Part shown: positions 27,993 to 37,658 of the stretch, piece after piece
Layout: every line of letters starts with the position of its first letter
How positions within the stretch are numbered: the first letter of the stretch is position 1
NCBI RefSeq assembly: GCF_023078475.1
Contig: NZ_CP095741.1
Location: forward strand, 1,364,001 to 1,428,000
Reading direction: 5' to 3'
DNA: 64,000 nucleotides
Source: Luteibacter aegosomaticola
GTDB lineage: Bacteria > Pseudomonadota > Gammaproteobacteria > Xanthomonadales > Rhodanobacteraceae
Program-made: the position numbers and the translations under genes
The notes under the pieces: generated by a model
Told to the model about the DNA's origin: nothing
Databases searched by the model: none
Seen by the model: only the letters and a program-made list of their open reading frames with translations

Positions 27993-29480
27993 GTGAGTGA
28001 GGAAATCCTGATCAATGTCACGCCGCGTGAGACGCGTGTGGCGATCGTCGAAAACGGCATGCTCCAGGAAGTGCACGTCGAGCGCGCGTCCAAGCGCGGC
28101 TACGTGGGCAATGTCTACAAAGGGCGCGTCCAGCGCGTCATGCCTGGCATGCAGGCGGTCTTCGTCGAGATCGGTCTCGAGCGTGCCGCGTTCCTGCACG
28201 CCTCGGATATCGTGCGCCCGTCGCTGCCCGCCACGGATGCGCCAGAGGGCGGCAAGTCGAACGGCCACGGCCCCGTGCCGCCCATCAGCGAACTGGTCCA
28301 CGAAGGCCAGGAAATCGTCGTGCAGGTGGTGAAGGACCCGATCGGCAGCAAGGGCGCCCGGCTTTCCACCCACCTCTCCATCCCTTCGCGCTACCTCGTG
28401 CTGCTCCCGCATTCGCGCACGCTCGGTGTTTCCGTACGCATCGAGGAAGAGGCCGAGCGGCAGCGCCTGAAGGACATCATCACGCCGCTCATCGGCGACA
28501 ACCATCTCGGCTACATCGTCCGCACCAATGCGGAAGGGCAGTCGGAGGAATCGCTGGCCTTCGACGTCACCTACCTCAGCAAGGTCTGGCGCGTCGTCCA
28601 GGAAAACATCGCCAAGGCGAAACTCGGCGAGCGCGTGTACGAAGAACTCTCGCTGCCGCTACGCTCGCTGCGCGATTCGCTGAACGACGGCATTGAGAAG
28701 GTCCGCGTGGATTCACGCGAGACCTACGAGAAAACCGTCAAATTCGTGCAGAAGTTCATGCCCGTATTGTCGGACCGCGTGGAACACTACTCGGGCGAGC
28801 GGCCGATCTTCGACCTGTACGGCGTGGAGGATGAAATCCAGCGCGCGCTGCGCAAGGAGGTGCCGCTGAAATCGGGCGGCTACCTGATCGTGGACCAGAC
28901 CGAAGCGATGACCACTGTCGATGTGAATACCGGCGGCTACCTCGGCAGCCGCAACCTCGAAGAGACGGTATACCGCACCAACCTGGAGGCGGCGCAGGCG
29001 GCCGCCCGCCAGCTGCGCCTGCGTAACCTGGGCGGCATCGTCATCATCGATTTCATCGACATGGTGGATGACGAGCACAAGCGCCAGGTGATCCGTACGC
29101 TGGAAAAGGGCCTTGCGCGCGACCATGCCAAGACCACCGTCTATCCGATGTCGGCGCTGGGCCTGGTCGAAATGACCCGCAAGCGCACGACCGAAAGCCT
29201 CGAACGCCAGCTGTGCGAACCGTGCCCCGCGTGCAGCGGCCGCGGCACGCTCAAGACGGCGGAAACGGTCATCTACGAAATCTTCCGCGAGATCACCCGC
29301 GCCGTGCGTCAGTTCAATGCGCAGAAGCTGTTGGTGATGGCCAGCCCCAAGGTGGTCGGCCGCATCCTTGAAGAAGAATCCGCCGCCGTGGCTGAGCTCG
29401 AGGAATTCATCGCCAAGAGCATTCGCTTCCAGGCGGAAGAGCACTACTCGCAGGAACAGTTTGATGTGGTCTTGCTTTAA
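27993..29480 (+). CDS. rng: ribonuclease G
   Basis: Endoribonuclease of 495 residues that matures 16S rRNA 5' ends and degrades mRNA. GTG start at 27993. The S1 RNA-binding domain lies at about 38-125. The catalytic aspartates are Asp310 (VDVNTGG) and Asp353 (IIDFIDM). The zinc-link motif CPAC sits near residue 411. The C-terminus lacks the long disordered arm of RNase E, which supports RNase G. Confidence 0.96.
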   Translation: MSEEILINVTPRETRVAIVENGMLQEVHVERASKRGYVGNVYKGRVQRVMPGMQAVFVEIGLERAAFLHASDIVRPSLPATDAPEGGKSNGHGPVPPISELVHEGQEIVVQVVKDPIGSKGARLSTHLSIPSRYLVLLPHSRTLGVSVRIEEEAERQRLKDIITPLIGDNHLGYIVRTNAEGQSEESLAFDVTYLSKVWRVVQENIAKAKLGERVYEELSLPLRSLRDSLNDGIEKVRVDSRETYEKTVKFVQKFMPVLSDRVEHYSGERPIFDLYGVEDEIQRALRKEVPLKSGGYLIVDQTEAMTTVDVNTGGYLGSRNLEETVYRTNLEAAQAAARQLRLRNLGGIVIIDFIDMVDDEHKRQVIRTLEKGLARDHAKTTVYPMSALGLVEMTRKRTTESLERQLCEPCPACSGRGTLKTAETVIYEIFREITRAVRQFNAQKLLVMASPKVVGRILEEESAAVAELEEFIAKSIRFQAEEHYSQEQFDVVLL

Positions 29481-29489
29481 ACGCGGGCG

Positions 29490-32400
29490 ATGCCGCCGGA
29501 TGAGCCGATGACGCCGTCCTGGCGCCATCGCGCACGGCGCCTGCGGTTCTTCCTGTTGGGCCTGGTGGCGAGCGTACTGGTCGCATTGGCGATCGTCATG
29601 GCGTTTGGCCAGCTGTTGCTGCCGCTGGCGGCGCGTTACCCGGCGCGCGTCGCCGCGCTGCTCAGCGAAAAGGTCCGCACGCCGGTGCAGTTCGCCTCGC
29701 TCGAGGGGTTTTGGCGGCCGAGCGGTCCGCTGTTCGTCATGCGCGATGTCACCATCGGCAGCAATTCGGGTGGGCAGCCGCTGCGGCTGCCGCAGGCGGC
29801 CGTGAAGCTGGACTTCGGCGGCCTGGTGCTGCCCTCGCGGCATCTGATCAACCTGCGCCTGCAGGATCTGCGGCTGGGCCTTCGCCGCGCACCGGACGGG
29901 CGCTGGAGCATCGATGGCTTTGCCTCGGGCGGCACGACCCAGAAGGTGTCGTTCGGCAACATATCGGTGGACCTCTGGCTCACCAATACGCACATCGATA
30001 TCGCCGACGAGACCACTCACCACGACTTTGGCCTCGTGGCCGATCAGTTGCGGCTGAGCTTGCAGGGCCAGGTCGTCCGCGTCGGTGGCAACCTGCGCCG
30101 TGAAAACGCGAGCGGGCTGCTCTCGGCAGCGGGCCGCTTCGCCGCCGACGGCTCGAGCGGCAAGGTATACGTCAAGGGCGCGAACGTCGATTTCGCCGCG
30201 CTCACCGGCGATTTCGAAGCGGGTGGCTACGCGCTGGCAGGCGGCACCGGCCGCTTCGAGACGTGGCTGGACTGGCGCGATGCCCACGTGGTCCGCGCCA
30301 CATCGAGCATCGACCTGGACAACCTGGCCTTCCGCGGTCCCGCGCGTACGGTGAAAACGGCGGGCCTGCACGGCATCGTCGATCTGCACCGCTTCAACGG
30401 AGGGCAGCGCATCGACTGGGCTGGCCGCGATGGCAGCGATGCCGCGATCGTGCTGCACGCGAACGGCGATGCCAGCGATGGAACGGTCGTCGCGCGCAAG
30501 CTTGAGCTGGCACCGCTGCTGCCGTGGGCGGGTTTATTGCCGCAAGTCTCGCCGGCGCTGGCGCGCTGGCTGGGCGAAGGCAAGCCGCGCGGCCGTTTCG
30601 ACGATGTGCGCGCCGACTGGAATTCAACGGATGGCCTGAAGTTCGCGCATGCCGCGTTCTCCGGCCTGGGCATCGATGCCAGCGGCAAGCTGCCGGGTCT
30701 CTCGTCACTTTCCGGCCAGGTATTCGGCGACCACGAAGCGCTGGTGCTTTCGTTGCCGAAGCAGGCGACGACCATCGATGCGACCGGCGTCTTCCGCAAG
30801 CCGTTCGTGATGTCCGCGCTCGGCGGGGATGTCGCGGTCTTCAATGACGAAGATGGCTGGCACATTGGTGTCGACGCTCTCGATTTCCGCGGCGAAGGCT
30901 ACGGCGGCCAGGCACGCGGCGAGCTGGTGCTGCCGCCGGGCGACACGGGCCCGTTCATCGATATGTACGTGGCGCTGGGCGAGGGCGAGGTGCCGGCCGC
31001 GAAGCTGTTCTGGCCGATCCACTCGATGTCCGAGGGATCGCAGAACTGGCTCAACCGCGGCCTGGTTTCCGGCCACATCGCCGGCGGCTCGGCGATGATC
31101 CGCGGCAACCTGCGTGATTTCCCGTTCAAGAACCAGGAAGGCCGTTTCGAAGCGCGTGCGCTCATCGACGATACGGTGCTCGATTACGGTACGGGCTGGC
31201 CGAAGGCGGAAGGGATTACCGCGGTCGCCAACTTCATCGACAACGGCATGTTCATCGAAGCCAGCGAAGGCCATTCGCTGGGTACGGCCGTGAGTGCGGC
31301 TACCGCCACGATCGCCGATTTCGGCGACGGCATGCTGGATCTGCGGATCAGTGGCGCGGGCACCGGGCAGAGCTTCCTCGATTTCGTGAAGAACAGCCCG
31401 GTCGCGAGCAGCAGCCGCGAAGCCCTGGATCAGATGAAGCTTGGTGGCACGGGCGAGTTCGGCTTCAACCTGCTCCTGCCGCTTAAGGAAGCGAAGGACT
31501 TCACCCTCGACGGCAAGGCCACGATCAAGGATGCCGACCTGGTGGCCGACGCGTGGAAGCTGCGGCTCGACAAGATCACGGGCCCCATGAGTTTCAGCGG
31601 CACCGGGTTCACGGCGAAGGGCCTGGCGACGCAGTTCCACGGCCAGCCGGCGAGTCTCGACCTGGCCATCGCCAGCGGCACGGAAGATCCGGCCAAGGCG
31701 TTGAGCGCGAGCGTCACGGGTGCGTTCACGGTCGGCGAGATGGTGGCCGACTATCCCGACCTGAAATGGCTGGCCGACATCGCCAAGGGCCGCGGCAACT
31801 TCCGCGTGGGCTTCGACCTGACCCGTACCGGTGACAAAGGTGATCTTGCCCAGCAGCTCAGCGTGGATTCCGACCTGCGTGGCGTGGAGATGCTGATGCC
31901 GACGCCGGTGAAGAAGCCGGCGGCGCAGGCGCTGCCGCTGTCCGTGCGCCTTGCCTTGCCGATCGATGGCGCGCGGCTCGACCTCGCCATGGGCGATTTC
32001 GTCCGTGCTCGCCTGCGCCTTCCGGATAGCCGGAACAACGCGCCCATCGCGGCGGCATTCAACCTGGGCACCACGCCGCCCGAGGTGATGCCGGCGCAGG
32101 GGTATCTCTTCAGTGGGCACGCGGCGAAGCTGGACGTGTCGGGCTGGGTCCAATACGTCGTCGGCCTTTCCACCGGTTCGACTGGCCCGGGCCTGACGGG
32201 GCTCGACCTGACCACCGATGATGCCGAGGTCTTCGGCCAGCACTTCAGCAACATGCATATCGTCGCGCGGCCGGGTCCAAAGGAACTGAGCCTGCGCGTG
32301 GATAGCGATGGCATGGCCGGTGCCATGACCGTGCCGAACGACGACCTGCGCCGCCGCGGCATTACCGCGCGCATGGATCGCTTGTACTGGCCGTCGGCGG

Positions 32401-33383
32401 ACGACGCAGCCGACGCGGCGAAGAAGGGGCGCACGGCGGCAGGGCAGGTCGCGACCGCCGCGGTGACCGTCGCCCATGCGGAAGAGGCGAAGGACAACGC
32501 TGGCAAGAAGCCCGCCGATACGAATGAGGCGGGCGTGGCACCGTCGAGCCTGCCCCCGCTGCATCTGCAAGTCAGCGATATGCGCCTGGGCAAGGCACGC
32601 CTGGGCGAAGCACGCCTGGAAACGTGGCCCACGGATGAAGGCCTCCATGTGGATCAGCTGCGTGCGCAGTCGAAGAACGTGCAGATCACCGCGACCGGCG
32701 ACTGGAACGGCGACGAGCAGAACAGCCACACGCACCTCGCCATGGATTTCGCCTCCGAGGATGTCGCGCGCATGCTCGACGCGCTGGGCTTCGCAGGCAT
32801 CATGTCGGGCGGCCGCACCGAGGCGCGCCTGAATGCGACGTGGCCGGGCGGCCCGTCGGCGCTGGCGCTGGTGAACATGGATGGCACGCTGAAGATCGAC
32901 GTAGCCAACGGCCGTATCCTGGAAGTACAGCCAGGCGTCGGCCGCCTGTTCGGCCTCGTCTCCATCACTGAACTTCCGCGGCGCATGGCGCTCGATTTCG
33001 GTGACGTGCTGGGCAAGGGCTTCGGCTTCGATTCGATCACGGGCAACTTCCGTTTCTCGAACGGCAATGCCAGCACGCAGGATCTGAAGATCAAGGCGCC
33101 CGCGGCGGAGATTTCGATCTCGGGCCGGGCGGGGCTGAAGGCGCGTGATTACGACCAGGAAGTGCTGGTGGTGCCGCATGTCGGCAATAGCTTGCCGGTG
33201 GTGGGTGCGCTTGCGGGTGGCCCGGTGGGCGCGGCGGCGGGCTTTGCCGTGCAGGGCTTGCTGGGACATGGCCTGAACCAGGCGGCGCGCAAGCGCTACC
33301 ACGTGACGGGCAGCTGGGATAAGCCGGTATTCACCCCGATCGACAAGGGCCTCCCTTCCACGGCCAACCCGCCCGATCGCTAA
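29490..33383 (+). CDS. yhdP: YhdP family AsmA-like envelope protein
   Basis: Very large inner-membrane-anchored protein of 1297 residues. One membrane helix (about 19-43) is followed by a long periplasmic beta-groove domain of the AsmA/VPS13-like type. In E. coli YhdP, TamB and YdbH together carry phospholipids to the outer membrane (established family role). Motifs include VQFASLEGFWRPSGPLFVMRDV, MDGTLKIDVANGRILEVQPGVGRLFGL and the end block YHVTGSWDKPVFTPI. It starts 7 nt after rng. In related genomes tldD follows directly; here 2.4 kb with three genes intervenes. Confidence 0.93.
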   Translation: MPPDEPMTPSWRHRARRLRFFLLGLVASVLVALAIVMAFGQLLLPLAARYPARVAALLSEKVRTPVQFASLEGFWRPSGPLFVMRDVTIGSNSGGQPLRLPQAAVKLDFGGLVLPSRHLINLRLQDLRLGLRRAPDGRWSIDGFASGGTTQKVSFGNISVDLWLTNTHIDIADETTHHDFGLVADQLRLSLQGQVVRVGGNLRRENASGLLSAAGRFAADGSSGKVYVKGANVDFAALTGDFEAGGYALAGGTGRFETWLDWRDAHVVRATSSIDLDNLAFRGPARTVKTAGLHGIVDLHRFNGGQRIDWAGRDGSDAAIVLHANGDASDGTVVARKLELAPLLPWAGLLPQVSPALARWLGEGKPRGRFDDVRADWNSTDGLKFAHAAFSGLGIDASGKLPGLSSLSGQVFGDHEALVLSLPKQATTIDATGVFRKPFVMSALGGDVAVFNDEDGWHIGVDALDFRGEGYGGQARGELVLPPGDTGPFIDMYVALGEGEVPAAKLFWPIHSMSEGSQNWLNRGLVSGHIAGGSAMIRGNLRDFPFKNQEGRFEARALIDDTVLDYGTGWPKAEGITAVANFIDNGMFIEASEGHSLGTAVSAATATIADFGDGMLDLRISGAGTGQSFLDFVKNSPVASSSREALDQMKLGGTGEFGFNLLLPLKEAKDFTLDGKATIKDADLVADAWKLRLDKITGPMSFSGTGFTAKGLATQFHGQPASLDLAIASGTEDPAKALSASVTGAFTVGEMVADYPDLKWLADIAKGRGNFRVGFDLTRTGDKGDLAQQLSVDSDLRGVEMLMPTPVKKPAAQALPLSVRLALPIDGARLDLAMGDFVRARLRLPDSRNNAPIAAAFNLGTTPPEVMPAQGYLFSGHAAKLDVSGWVQYVVGLSTGSTGPGLTGLDLTTDDAEVFGQHFSNMHIVARPGPKELSLRVDSDGMAGAMTVPNDDLRRRGITARMDRLYWPSADDAADAAKKGRTAAGQVATAAVTVAHAEEAKDNAGKKPADTNEAGVAPSSLPPLHLQVSDMRLGKARLGEARLETWPTDEGLHVDQLRAQSKNVQITATGDWNGDEQNSHTHLAMDFASEDVARMLDALGFAGIMSGGRTEARLNATWPGGPSALALVNMDGTLKIDVANGRILEVQPGVGRLFGLVSITELPRRMALDFGDVLGKGFGFDSITGNFRFSNGNASTQDLKIKAPAAEISISGRAGLKARDYDQEVLVVPHVGNSLPVVGALAGGPVGAAAGFAVQGLLGHGLNQAARKRYHVTGSWDKPVFTPIDKGLPSTANPPDR

Positions 33384-33456
33384 ACGGATCATTCGCTGCC
33401 GCGAATGCATGTTTTGTGCGGCTACCGCCGCCTTGCGCTCGGGCGTTCTGAGCGCC

Positions 33457-33579
33457 GTGACCGGCAAGGCCCTTGGGCCGATAGGCGCAGTCCTTCGGAG
33501 CGCGCCGTAGTCGCTCCGCGCTCCGTAGCACGCCCACGCGGCGCTCTGCTCATATCGACCCAAGGGCCTTGCCGGTCAC
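33457..33579. repeat. long-armed intergenic inverted repeat
   Basis: Arms 33457-33483 and 33553-33579 pair over about 26 bases (left arm starts GTGACCGGCAAGGCCCTTGG), with one small mismatch and a 69-bp loop. It lies in the 355-bp gap between yhdP and the toxin gene. No T-run follows, so it is not a standard terminator. The rest of the gap shows nothing else recognisable before the higBA promoter. Confidence 0.75.
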
Positions 33580-33691
33580 GACACCGTGCGTCACCTGCGT
33601 CTGACGGAGAGCATCATGCGCCGGCTCCTACGTCACATTGGGCTAGCGCCTACGGTCTGCGGTGGCGTCCGCTGCCTGTGCCTGGGGTTGA

Positions 33692-33732
33692 TTGAAAATA
33701 ATATCGCTATTCGTTATTATCGAGTGGCGATA
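33692..33732 (+). promoter_or_regulatory. higBA promoter with overlapping operator
   Basis: TTGAAA (33692-33697), a 17-bp spacer and TATTAT (33715-33720) form a near-consensus sigma70 promoter in an AT-rich island. An inverted repeat TATCGC (33702-33707) / GCGATA (33727-33732) spans the -10 box, a typical place for autorepression by a HigA antitoxin. Confidence 0.7.
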
Positions 33733-33738
33733 CTAGTC

Positions 33739-34017
33739 ATGATCCAGTCGTTCGGCGATCGCGATACGAGAGATCTGTATGCCGGCATCTCGTGCCGTCG
33801 TTGGATGAACATAGAGCCTTCGGCGATGCGAAAGCTGGTGATGCTCGATCACGCAAAAGATCTGGCGGATCTTCGCATTCCGCCTTCTAACCGGTTGAAG
33901 CCTTTGAAAGGGGATCTCGCCGGATATCACAGCATCCGTATCAACGATCAGTTTCGCGTGATGTTCATCTGGCGCGATGGGCACGCCCACCATGTTCGCA
34001 TCGTCGATTACCACTGA
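33739..34017 (+). CDS. higB: HigB/RelE-type toxin
   Basis: Toxin of 92 residues from the ATG at 33739 (MIQSFGDRDTRDLY); a longer reading would pass through the promoter. RelE-superfamily mRNA interferase pattern: MRKLVMLDHAKDLADLRIPPSNRLKPLKG, then YSIRIN-like HSIRINDQFRVMFIW and the ending VRIVDYH. Family members cut mRNA on the ribosome. The antitoxin gene follows 11 nt later, in the toxin-first order typical of HigBA. Confidence 0.93.
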   Translation: MIQSFGDRDTRDLYAGISCRRWMNIEPSAMRKLVMLDHAKDLADLRIPPSNRLKPLKGDLAGYHSIRINDQFRVMFIWRDGHAHHVRIVDYH

Positions 34018-34028
34018 GAGGTCTACCC

Positions 34029-34376
34029 ATGGCACGCGACGTCCCTTACCCGCATCCTGGTGAAATTCTCCAGGAAGAGTTCCTGACGCCGATGGGCATC
34101 ACGAAGTATCGGTTGGCCAAGGCCATTGGCGTCCCGGCGATGCGCATCGGCGAGATCATTGCCGGCCGTCGTGCCGTGACGGTCGATACGGGTTTGCGCC
34201 TTTCGCGTTTCTTTGGCCAGTCCGAGGACTTCTGGCTGGGTCTGCAGGATGGCTACGATCGCGCGATGGTCCGCCCTCGGATGGCTGAGGCATTGGCTGC
34301 CATCGTTCCGTGGGCAGAGCTTCAGACGCCGTCGAGCGTCACATCCAAACGGCGCGGCAAGTCAGCGCGCGCGTAA
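34029..34376 (+). CDS. higA: HigA-type antitoxin
   Basis: Antitoxin of 115 residues with an HTH-XRE domain. It has the family opening HPGEILQEEFLTPMGIT at 9-25 and a helix-turn-helix with RLAKAIGVPAMRIGEIIAGRR; FGQSEDFWLGLQDGYD follows. It neutralises HigB and represses the pair through the operator upstream. The C-terminal tail is basic and longer than usual. GAGAGG lies about 9 nt upstream. Confidence 0.94.
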   Translation: MARDVPYPHPGEILQEEFLTPMGITKYRLAKAIGVPAMRIGEIIAGRRAVTVDTGLRLSRFFGQSEDFWLGLQDGYDRAMVRPRMAEALAAIVPWAELQTPSSVTSKRRGKSARA

Positions 34377-34390
34377 CGGGCGCGCCGCCT

Positions 34391-34481
34391 CGCGCGCAAG
34401 CGCGCTCCTACAGCAGAGCTGCCGTGGCCGTGCCGGATCGCGGATTCGCGGTGCCCTTGCAGGAGTGTGCTTGCGCGCGAT
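34391..34481. repeat. REP-B elements (copies 2 and 3)
   Basis: A minus-strand copy at 34391-34411 and a degenerate plus-strand copy at 34458-34481 (AGGAGTGTGCTTGCGCGCGA) lie between higA and the convergent desaturase gene. Confidence 0.7.
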
Positions 34482-34499
34482 CCGGCGCTGCCGGCCCCG

Positions 34500-35699
34500 T
34501 TACGACTTTTCTTCCTTGCGGAACGGGAACATCTGCTGCTTCACGAACCCGTCCGGCATGTAATCACCGACCACGCCGTACTTCTCCGGGAACACCTTCT
34601 TCGACCTCACTGCGGTGCCGAACAGATAGTCGAGAAAGGCGTAGTGCGCGGCGTAGTTCTTATCGATGGCCTCGTCATCCGACGCGTGGTGCCAGTGGTG
34701 GAAATCGGGCGTGACGATCAGGTAGCGCAACGGACCCCAGGGCAGGTGCACGTTGGCGTGGTTGAACACGGCCTGGAAGCCCACGACGATGATGTAGGCG
34801 TTCATCACCGCTTCGCTGAAGCCCAGCACGTACAACGGGGCGAGCACGGCGACGCGGGTGAAGATCAGCTCGAGCATGTGCTGGCGCGAGCCGGCGAGCC
34901 AGTCCATGGTTTTCACGCTGTGGTGCACAGCGTGGAAGCGCCACAGGAACGGCACCTCGTGGTACGCGCGGTGGGTCCAGTACTGCGCCATGTCGGCGAC
35001 CAGGATGCATAGGAGCAGCTGGGGCACGAACCAGATGGACGCGACCATGCGCTGGAAATCGCTGTTCACCAGCCAGCCGAAGGCGTGGTGGATCAGGAAG
35101 TTCACGATAAGCAGCGCGAGACCCACGATGAAGTGGTTGACCGCGAAGTGCTTCATGTCGGTCTGCCACTCGAAGCGGAACAGCGACTGGCCCTTGTAGA
35201 GCGGGAAGATTTTCTCCAGCACCACGAAGATCAGGGTCGAACCGAGCAGATCGAGGATGAACCAGTCCAGGCCGATGTACGGCGTATGGTCGGGGAAGCT
35301 GCCGACCGGCACGCGGTTGCCGCCCAGCGCCACCGCCGCGAGTACCAGCACGAACGCGCCGATGTTCAGGTTGCGCTGGCGGTTCAGGATGATATTGGCG
35401 AGCGACAGGCCGCCGGCGATGAGCAGGGCGCCCAGCAGGAGCTGGCGCAGCACGTCCACCGAGTATTTGTGGCGCAGGTCGGGCGTGGTCAGGTATTCCG
35501 GGAAATGGAAGGCGATGACCGCCAGCAATGAGAGAATGCCCAGCGACAGCGTGATCGCCGTGCTGACCATGGCCTTGCCTGGCTTCAGCTCGCCGCTGCG
35601 ATGGAGCAGCCCCACGGTCTCATCGACCACCACTTCAGCCCGCCGCGCGGGCGCGGTGGCGACACGCCGGGCAAATGCCCGCTTCTTCCCCTGGCTCAT
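34500..35699 (-). CDS. sterol desaturase / fatty acid hydroxylase family membrane protein
   Basis: Integral membrane di-iron enzyme of 399 residues. The ATG at 35699 has AAGGAG 7 nt upstream. Several membrane segments lie between about 45 and 230. The histidine clusters of the family are present: THRAYH, HAVHHS (about 238-256) and HHWHH (about 333-337), which bind two irons for C-H hydroxylation or desaturation. The substrate is unknown; a lipid of the envelope is likely. It is transcribed against its neighbours and sits with HigBA between yhdP and tldD, so it looks like an inserted gene. Confidence 0.88.
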   Translation of the reverse strand: MSQGKKRAFARRVATAPARRAEVVVDETVGLLHRSGELKPGKAMVSTAITLSLGILSLLAVIAFHFPEYLTTPDLRHKYSVDVLRQLLLGALLIAGGLSLANIILNRQRNLNIGAFVLVLAAVALGGNRVPVGSFPDHTPYIGLDWFILDLLGSTLIFVVLEKIFPLYKGQSLFRFEWQTDMKHFAVNHFIVGLALLIVNFLIHHAFGWLVNSDFQRMVASIWFVPQLLLCILVADMAQYWTHRAYHEVPFLWRFHAVHHSVKTMDWLAGSRQHMLELIFTRVAVLAPLYVLGFSEAVMNAYIIVVGFQAVFNHANVHLPWGPLRYLIVTPDFHHWHHASDDEAIDKNYAAHYAFLDYLFGTAVRSKKVFPEKYGVVGDYMPDGFVKQQMFPFRKEEKS

Positions 35700-35823
35700 C
35701 GGTTCTCCTTCCCAATGGTATGCAGCGCGCATCCTAGCATTCGCCAGCCGGGGCGCCGGGGTTTAAGCTGGTCCCCAGCGGCCCCATTTGAGGGGTCTAC
35801 CCGTTTACCTACCGGCAGCCTTG

Positions 35824-37263
35824 ATGGACTCCCTGATCACCCTCGCCGAACGGCGCCTGCTTACCCCGGGCGGCCTTGCCTCCACCGACCTCGACCGGGT
35901 CTTTGCGCAGCTGATGGGCCCCTCCATCGACGCGGCGGACCTGTATTTCCAGCATTCGCGCAGCGAATCCTGGGTGCTGGAAGAGGGCATCGTGAAGGAT
36001 GGCAGTCACTCGATCGAGCAGGGCGTGGGCGTTCGCGCCATTTCCGGCGAGAAAACCGGCTTCTCCTACTCGGACGAAATCGTGCTGCCGCAGTTGCTCG
36101 AGGCCTCCCGTGCCGCGCGCGCCATCGCCCAGGGCGGTAACGGCGCCGGCAAGCCGCTGGCCATCGCCACGGGCCGAGGCCTGTACCCGGCCATCGACCC
36201 GGTCGAGAGCCTGCCCAACGAGGAAAAGATCGCGCTGCTGCGCGAGGTGGATGCCTACGCCCGCTCGCGCGATCCGCGCGTCAAGCAGGTGGTGGTGAGC
36301 CTCGCGGCCACGATGGATACGATCCTGGTGGCCGGTTCCGACGGCACCCTGGCGGCCGATGTGCGCCCGCTGGTGCGCCTGAACGTGCAGGTGATCGCCG
36401 AGCAGGGTAGCCGCCGCGAGTCGGGTCATTCCGGTGGTGGTGGCCGTTACGGCTATCGCGAGCTGCTGGAAAACGGCCGCGCCCACGCATTCGCGGAGGA
36501 AGCCGTGCGCCAGGCGCTGGTGAACCTCGAAGCGGTAGATGCCCCCGCCGGCACGATGACCGTGGTGCTCGGCCCCGGCTGGCCGGGCGTGCTGCTGCAC
36601 GAGGCCATCGGCCACGGCCTGGAAGGCGACTTCAACCGCAAGGGCAGTTCCGCGTTCGCCGGCCGGATTGGCCAGCGCGTGGCCGCCGAAGGCGTCACCG
36701 TGGTCGATGACGGCACGCTGCCGGGCCGCCGCGGCTCGCTCAGCATCGATGACGAGGGCACGCCGACCGAGTGCACCACGCTCATCGAGAACGGCATCCT
36801 CAAGGGCTACATGCAGGACAAGCTCAACGCACGCCTCATGGGCGTTAAGTCCACGGGCAACGGCCGCCGCGAGTCGTTCGCGCAGCTCCCGATGCCGCGC
36901 ATGACCAATACCTACATGCTTGCCGGTAACCGCGAGCCCGAAGAAATCATCCGTTCGGTCAAGAAGGGCCTATACGCGGTGAATTTCGGTGGCGGCCAGG
37001 TGGACATCACCAACGGCAAGTTCGTGTTCTCCGCCAGCGAGGCGTACCTCATCGAAGATGGCAAGGTCACGCGCCCGGTGAAGGGCGCCACGCTCGTCGG
37101 CGCGGGCCCGGAAGTTCTTACGCGCGTATCGATGATCGGTAACGACCTGGCGCTTGACGAAGGCGTAGGTGTCTGCGGTAAGGACGGCCAGAGCGTACCC
37201 GTCGGCGTCGGCCAGCCCACGCTGCGCGTCGATGCCATGACCGTTGGCGGCACCGCCGCCTAA
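35824..37263 (+). CDS. tldD: metalloprotease TldD
   Basis: Zinc protease subunit of 479 residues, from the ATG at 35824. With TldE (PmbA, at 45937) it forms the TldDE protease that trims unfolded peptides, including microcin B17 and CcdA in E. coli. The HExxxH metal motif is HEAIGH at 259-264, and a third ligand Cys is expected in the [17 protein letters not shown] block near the end. The N-terminal domain carries VEEGIVK-like [27 protein letters not shown] element follows 6 nt after the stop. Confidence 0.96.
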   Translation: MDSLITLAERRLLTPGGLASTDLDRVFAQLMGPSIDAADLYFQHSRSESWVLEEGIVKDGSHSIEQGVGVRAISGEKTGFSYSDEIVLPQLLEASRAARAIAQGGNGAGKPLAIATGRGLYPAIDPVESLPNEEKIALLREVDAYARSRDPRVKQVVVSLAATMDTILVAGSDGTLAADVRPLVRLNVQVIAEQGSRRESGHSGGGGRYGYRELLENGRAHAFAEEAVRQALVNLEAVDAPAGTMTVVLGPGWPGVLLHEAIGHGLEGDFNRKGSSAFAGRIGQRVAAEGVTVVDDGTLPGRRGSLSIDDEGTPTECTTLIENGILKGYMQDKLNARLMGVKSTGNGRRESFAQLPMPRMTNTYMLAGNREPEEIIRSVKKGLYAVNFGGGQVDITNGKFVFSASEAYLIEDGKVTRPVKGATLVGAGPEVLTRVSMIGNDLALDEGVGVCGKDGQSVPVGVGQPTLRVDAMTVGGTAA

Positions 37264-37269
37264 GCCATG

Positions 37270-37292
37270 GTAGGAGCGCGCTTGCGCGCGAT
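37270..37292 (+). repeat. REP-B element (copy 4)
   Basis: Same GTAGGAGCGCGCTTGCGCGC-type palindrome, directly after tldD. It marks the left border of the gap before the giant glycosidase gene. Confidence 0.75.
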
Positions 37293-37658
37293 GCGACGTA
37301 CGTCACGTTCCATTGCGCACAGGCACGTTCCGCATACGATTCCCCCGTTCTTGCACGAAACCAGCTTTCGTAGGACTAGCGCGACCTGCGTCACGGAACG
37401 CGCGCGTATGGTGCGAAAAGCTGCGCTTAGAGTGCACTTTAGTATTGTGATCGTCATTGCTGCGGCGCGATGATCCGCCCGCAGTTGGCGTATGGACGGC
37501 CAAATCCCTTTATGTCACAAGCCTTTGGCGCGTGGCGGGAATTTGACTTCCCTCTGAAACACGAACGATGAAAGACGGCTGGCGCATGCGCCGGCCGGCG
37601 CCGTCGTGCGTGCGCGGAACGCCGCTGCAAACGGGCCAACCCACAGGGGATTTCCTCC
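37293..37658. other. gene-free upstream region of the giant glycosidase gene
   Basis: No convincing gene; the short ORFs lack coding character. Locally more AT-rich around 37435-37455 (CACTTTAGTATTGTGATC), a plausible promoter area, but no clean -35/-10 pair was found. The leader to the start is long, about 200 bp. Confidence 0.4.

Noticed and set aside
30705..33563. 952-residue minus-strand frame opposite yhdP
   Set aside because: Shadow of a high-GC gene; the plus strand has a clear family match.
33457..33579. Rho-independent terminator of yhdP
   Set aside because: The arms are long but the loop is 69 bp and no T-run follows.
37267..37473. 68-residue frame upstream of the giant gene
   Set aside because: It begins inside a REP element and has no family pattern or clear ribosome site.
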